Shown here: positions 4,034-5,953 of the stretch, piece by piece | Position numbering within the stretch: the stretch's first letter is position 1 | How the letters are laid out: the number at the start of each line of letters is the position of its first letter | Source: an uncultured bacterium | GTDB taxonomy: Bacteria; Patescibacteriota; Saccharimonadia; Saccharimonadales; Saccharimonadaceae | Assembly: GCA_937930585.1 (NCBI GenBank) | Contig: CALHCA010000006.1 | Span: 1-5,953, forward strand | Direction of reading: 5' to 3' | Length of the DNA: 5,953 bases | Position numbers and translations under genes: made by a program | Notes under the pieces: generated by a model | Told to the model about the DNA's origin: nothing | The model's input: the letters and a program-made list of their open reading frames with translations, nothing else | Database searches by the model: none

Positions 4034-5872
4034 ATGGATTTTAAAAATAACCCTAAAAAGGTTAGACGAGTTTCTGTTGTTTCTAAAAAAAATAGAAGCC
4101 AGAATTCAGGAAATAAAACGATTCAGACTTTTGACAATAAGTTCACTTTAGCCGAAAGGGCAGATTTAGTTGAAAAAGCTATTACTTCTCACACTAAAAA
4201 AATGTTTTTTGGCCGTTTTGAGAATTTATCGAATGTTCGAAAAATAGTTATTTCTTGGATCTGTGTCGTTTCTATTTTGATTTTTTCTGTTGGTATTTTT
4301 CGTGGAATAAGCACTAAAAACTATAGTGAGGATATTTTTTATAGAGGAGGAACTTATTCAGAAGGAATTTTGGGTGAAGTTAAAACCTTGAATCCATTAT
4401 TTACCTCAACTGATACTGAAAAATCTTTCGAACAAATTGCTTTTTCTCGTCTTTATGATATTGATGAAACGGGAAATTTGAAGGGCGATTTAGCTGAAGG
4501 TGTTTCGACATCTGATAATTATAAAAACTTTAAAATTAAAATGCGGAACAATGCCGTTTGGTCTGATGGCCGAAAAATAACAGCTAATGATGTAATTTTC
4601 ACTATAAAACTATTGAGGGAGCAATCAATTAATCCTTCTGGTTTTAAAGCCTGGAAAAACGTTGAGATTTCGAAAAATAGTGATTATGAGTTTAGTGTTA
4701 AAGTGCCGTCAAGTTCTTCTTCTGTTTTGTATAGTTTTAATTTTTCAATATTGCCAGAGCATATTTTAAAAGATATTCAAGTAGAGAAGATCCGCGAAAG
4801 TGCTTTTTCGAAGAACCCGATAACTTCTGGTGCATTTAATTTTAAATCTGTTCAGGATGATGGTGATAAAACTACTATTTCATTAGTTAAAAACAAGCGA
4901 TATTATAGGGGTGAGGCCTATATTGATAACTTTGATATTATTGCCTTTAAAGATGGGACTAAGCTTAAAAATGCTTTGATCTCTGGTGAGATTGTTGCAT
5001 CGCCAAGTCTTAAAATTAGTGAATTTTCAGAATCTGAGCGGGACAAATTAAAATCTCGAGAAACTAATGTTAATCGTGGAATTTATGCTTTTTTGAATAA
5101 TTCTGATTCAGTTTTGAAAGATTTAAAGGTTCGAAAAGCCATTCAAACTGGGGTTGATATTTTGAAAGTTCGAAAAGAAATGGAATTTGTTGATAAACTT
5201 GATTTTCCAACTTTGAATCAGTTTTTGAATACTAAAGATTTGAGCGTTCCTAAATATGATTTCGATCAAGCACAAAAAATATTAGATGAAGCTGGCTGGA
5301 AGAAAAACTCGAATGGCATATTAGAAAAAGATGGTAAGAAAGCTATTTTAAATATCTCAACAACTAGTGTCTATAACTATAAGAAAGCTGCCGAAGAAAT
5401 TGAGGGTCAGCTCAAAAAACTCGGATTTGATGTAAAATTAACGGTAATTGATAAAAATGATAAAACTGGGGCTTTTGTTCAATCAATACTTCAGCCAAGA
5501 AACTATAGTATCTTGGTCTACGAGATTGATCTTGGCGCTGATCCTGATATTTATGCCTTTTGGCATTCTTCGCAATCTGGGCGAAAAGGATTAAACTTTT
5601 CAAATTATAGTGATGTTGTCGCAGATGATCTTTTGCTGAATTCAAGAACCGCTCAAAGCTCGAATGAGAAAAAGTTACAAATAACTAAATTTACTCAACG
5701 TTGGTTAGCTAATGCGGTCGCCATTGGCCTTGGCCAGACTAAAACGAGTTATGTTTTTCGAAAATCAGTTCAGGCATATTCAGCAAATAATACTTTTGTA
5801 ACAGAGGTTAATAGATATGCAGATGTAATATATTGGTCTGCTTCAAAATCAACTCTTTACAAGACACCGTAG
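4034..5872 (+). CDS. Membrane-anchored ABC-type peptide-binding protein (SBP_bac_5 family)
   Basis: The 612-residue product captures oligopeptides outside the membrane for ABC import. Its family signature is at about residues 175-191 (VWSDGRKITANDVIFTI). An earlier stretch (EVKTLNPLFTSTDTEKSF) and a late block (GADPDIYAFWHSSQSGRKG, NFSNYSDVVADDLLLNSRTA) are also typical. It has no lipobox. About 70 basic, polar residues (KKVRRVSVVSKKN near the start) precede one helix at 70-90 (IVISWICVVSILIFSVGIF), so it should be a signal-anchored type II protein with the binding domain outside. Internal Cys77 is not followed by a cleavable context. The ATG at 4034 has AAGGAG at 4023-4028. It is cotranscribed with secG. 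No permease or ATPase gene is in the window. Peptide is the likeliest ligand by family; the substrate is not proven. Its last codons hold the tRNA-Leu promoter. Confidence 0.9.
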   Translation: MDFKNNPKKVRRVSVVSKKNRSQNSGNKTIQTFDNKFTLAERADLVEKAITSHTKKMFFGRFENLSNVRKIVISWICVVSILIFSVGIFRGISTKNYSEDIFYRGGTYSEGILGEVKTLNPLFTSTDTEKSFEQIAFSRLYDIDETGNLKGDLAEGVSTSDNYKNFKIKMRNNAVWSDGRKITANDVIFTIKLLREQSINPSGFKAWKNVEISKNSDYEFSVKVPSSSSSVLYSFNFSILPEHILKDIQVEKIRESAFSKNPITSGAFNFKSVQDDGDKTTISLVKNKRYYRGEAYIDNFDIIAFKDGTKLKNALISGEIVASPSLKISEFSESERDKLKSRETNVNRGIYAFLNNSDSVLKDLKVRKAIQTGVDILKVRKEMEFVDKLDFPTLNQFLNTKDLSVPKYDFDQAQKILDEAGWKKNSNGILEKDGKKAILNISTTSVYNYKKAAEEIEGQLKKLGFDVKLTVIDKNDKTGAFVQSILQPRNYSILVYEIDLGADPDIYAFWHSSQSGRKGLNFSNYSDVVADDLLLNSRTAQSSNEKKLQITKFTQRWLANAVAIGLGQTKTSYVFRKSVQAYSANNTFVTEVNRYADVIYWSASKSTLYKTP

Positions 5873-5884
5873 TTTTGGTATAAT
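5856..5884 (+). promoter_or_regulatory. tRNA-Leu promoter
   Basis: TTTACA (5856-5861) and TATAAT (5879-5884) are 17 bp apart. The -35 box lies in the last codons of the peptide-binding protein gene. The start near 5891 gives a leader of about six bases before the tRNA. No terminator is seen between the operon and this promoter, so read-through is possible. Confidence 0.8.
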
Positions 5885-5896
5885 TAAAATGGTTTT

Positions 5897-5953
5897 GCGC
5901 GCGTGGCGGAATTGGTAGACGCGCTAGCTTGAGGGGCTAGTGAGCTTCGGCTC
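5897..5953 (+). tRNA. tRNA-Leu (anticodon GAG), cut by the window end
   Basis: Acceptor 5' strand GCGCGCG (5897-5903), D arm GCG/CGC with GAATTGGTAGA loop, anticodon stem CTAGC/GCTAG with loop TTGAGGG giving GAG (5931-5933), then the start of a long variable arm (GAGC-TTCG-GCTC). The long variable arm and TTGAGGG loop fit a class II leucine tRNA reading CUC/CUU. The T arm and 3' acceptor strand lie beyond the window. Confidence 0.93.

Noticed and set aside
1..5953. CRISPR array, transposon or att sites
   Set aside because: I saw no regularly spaced repeats, transposase or integrase frames, or terminal repeats. The two tRNA genes have no visible duplicated 3' ends in the window.

Overview
The window is AT-rich and compact, with every gene on the plus strand. 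Its content fits a Patescibacteria/CPR genome, most likely Saccharibacteria (TM7). The support is a run of genes typical of that group (DnaJ, a small phage-holin-4-like membrane protein, SecG, a membrane-anchored peptide-binding protein), short intergenic gaps and very small membrane proteins. The gene at 2773-3237 ends at TGA, so UGA appears to be a normal stop and the UGA=Gly code of Gracilibacteria/SR1 is not used. The lineage is inferred from gene style; no rRNA or ribosomal protein is present to prove it.

Layout. 1-708 is an open frame already running at base 1. Its first part is the C-terminal half of a family II (Mn-dependent, DHH-type) inorganic pyrophosphatase, but its last ~55 codons read as the C-terminal tail of DnaK. 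The two join in frame near 529-552, and codon use changes at the same place. I think this is an assembly or recombination chimera, with Saccharibacteria-like sequence starting at the junction. A DnaK-type terminator follows (734-764). A promoter then leads to a small secreted-protein gene (845-1172) broken by two single-T deficits, a 54-codon membrane protein (1207-1371) and a promoter with a tiny possible leaderless ORF (1411-1473). Next come CIRCE operator-promoter plus dnaJ (1493-2638), a terminator, an orphan membrane protein (2773-3237), tRNA-Lys(UUU), and an operon of holin-like protein, secG and an SBP_bac_5 peptide-binding protein (3423-5872). The window ends inside tRNA-Leu(GAG).

How it works together. 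dnaK and dnaJ are close but separate transcription units; dnaJ has its own HrcA/CIRCE control. The secG operon joins the Sec export channel to an oligopeptide-binding protein held by an N-terminal membrane segment, which suits a host-dependent cell that takes up peptides.

The most general signal is in promoter placement. Six promoters have -35 and -10 boxes exactly 17 bp apart. At dnaJ, at 2773, probably at 3423 and possibly at 1411, the -10 box lies only 6-7 nt before the start codon with no Shine-Dalgarno sequence, so these mRNAs should be leaderless. Genes internal to operons (secG, the binding protein) carry clear AAGGAG sites.
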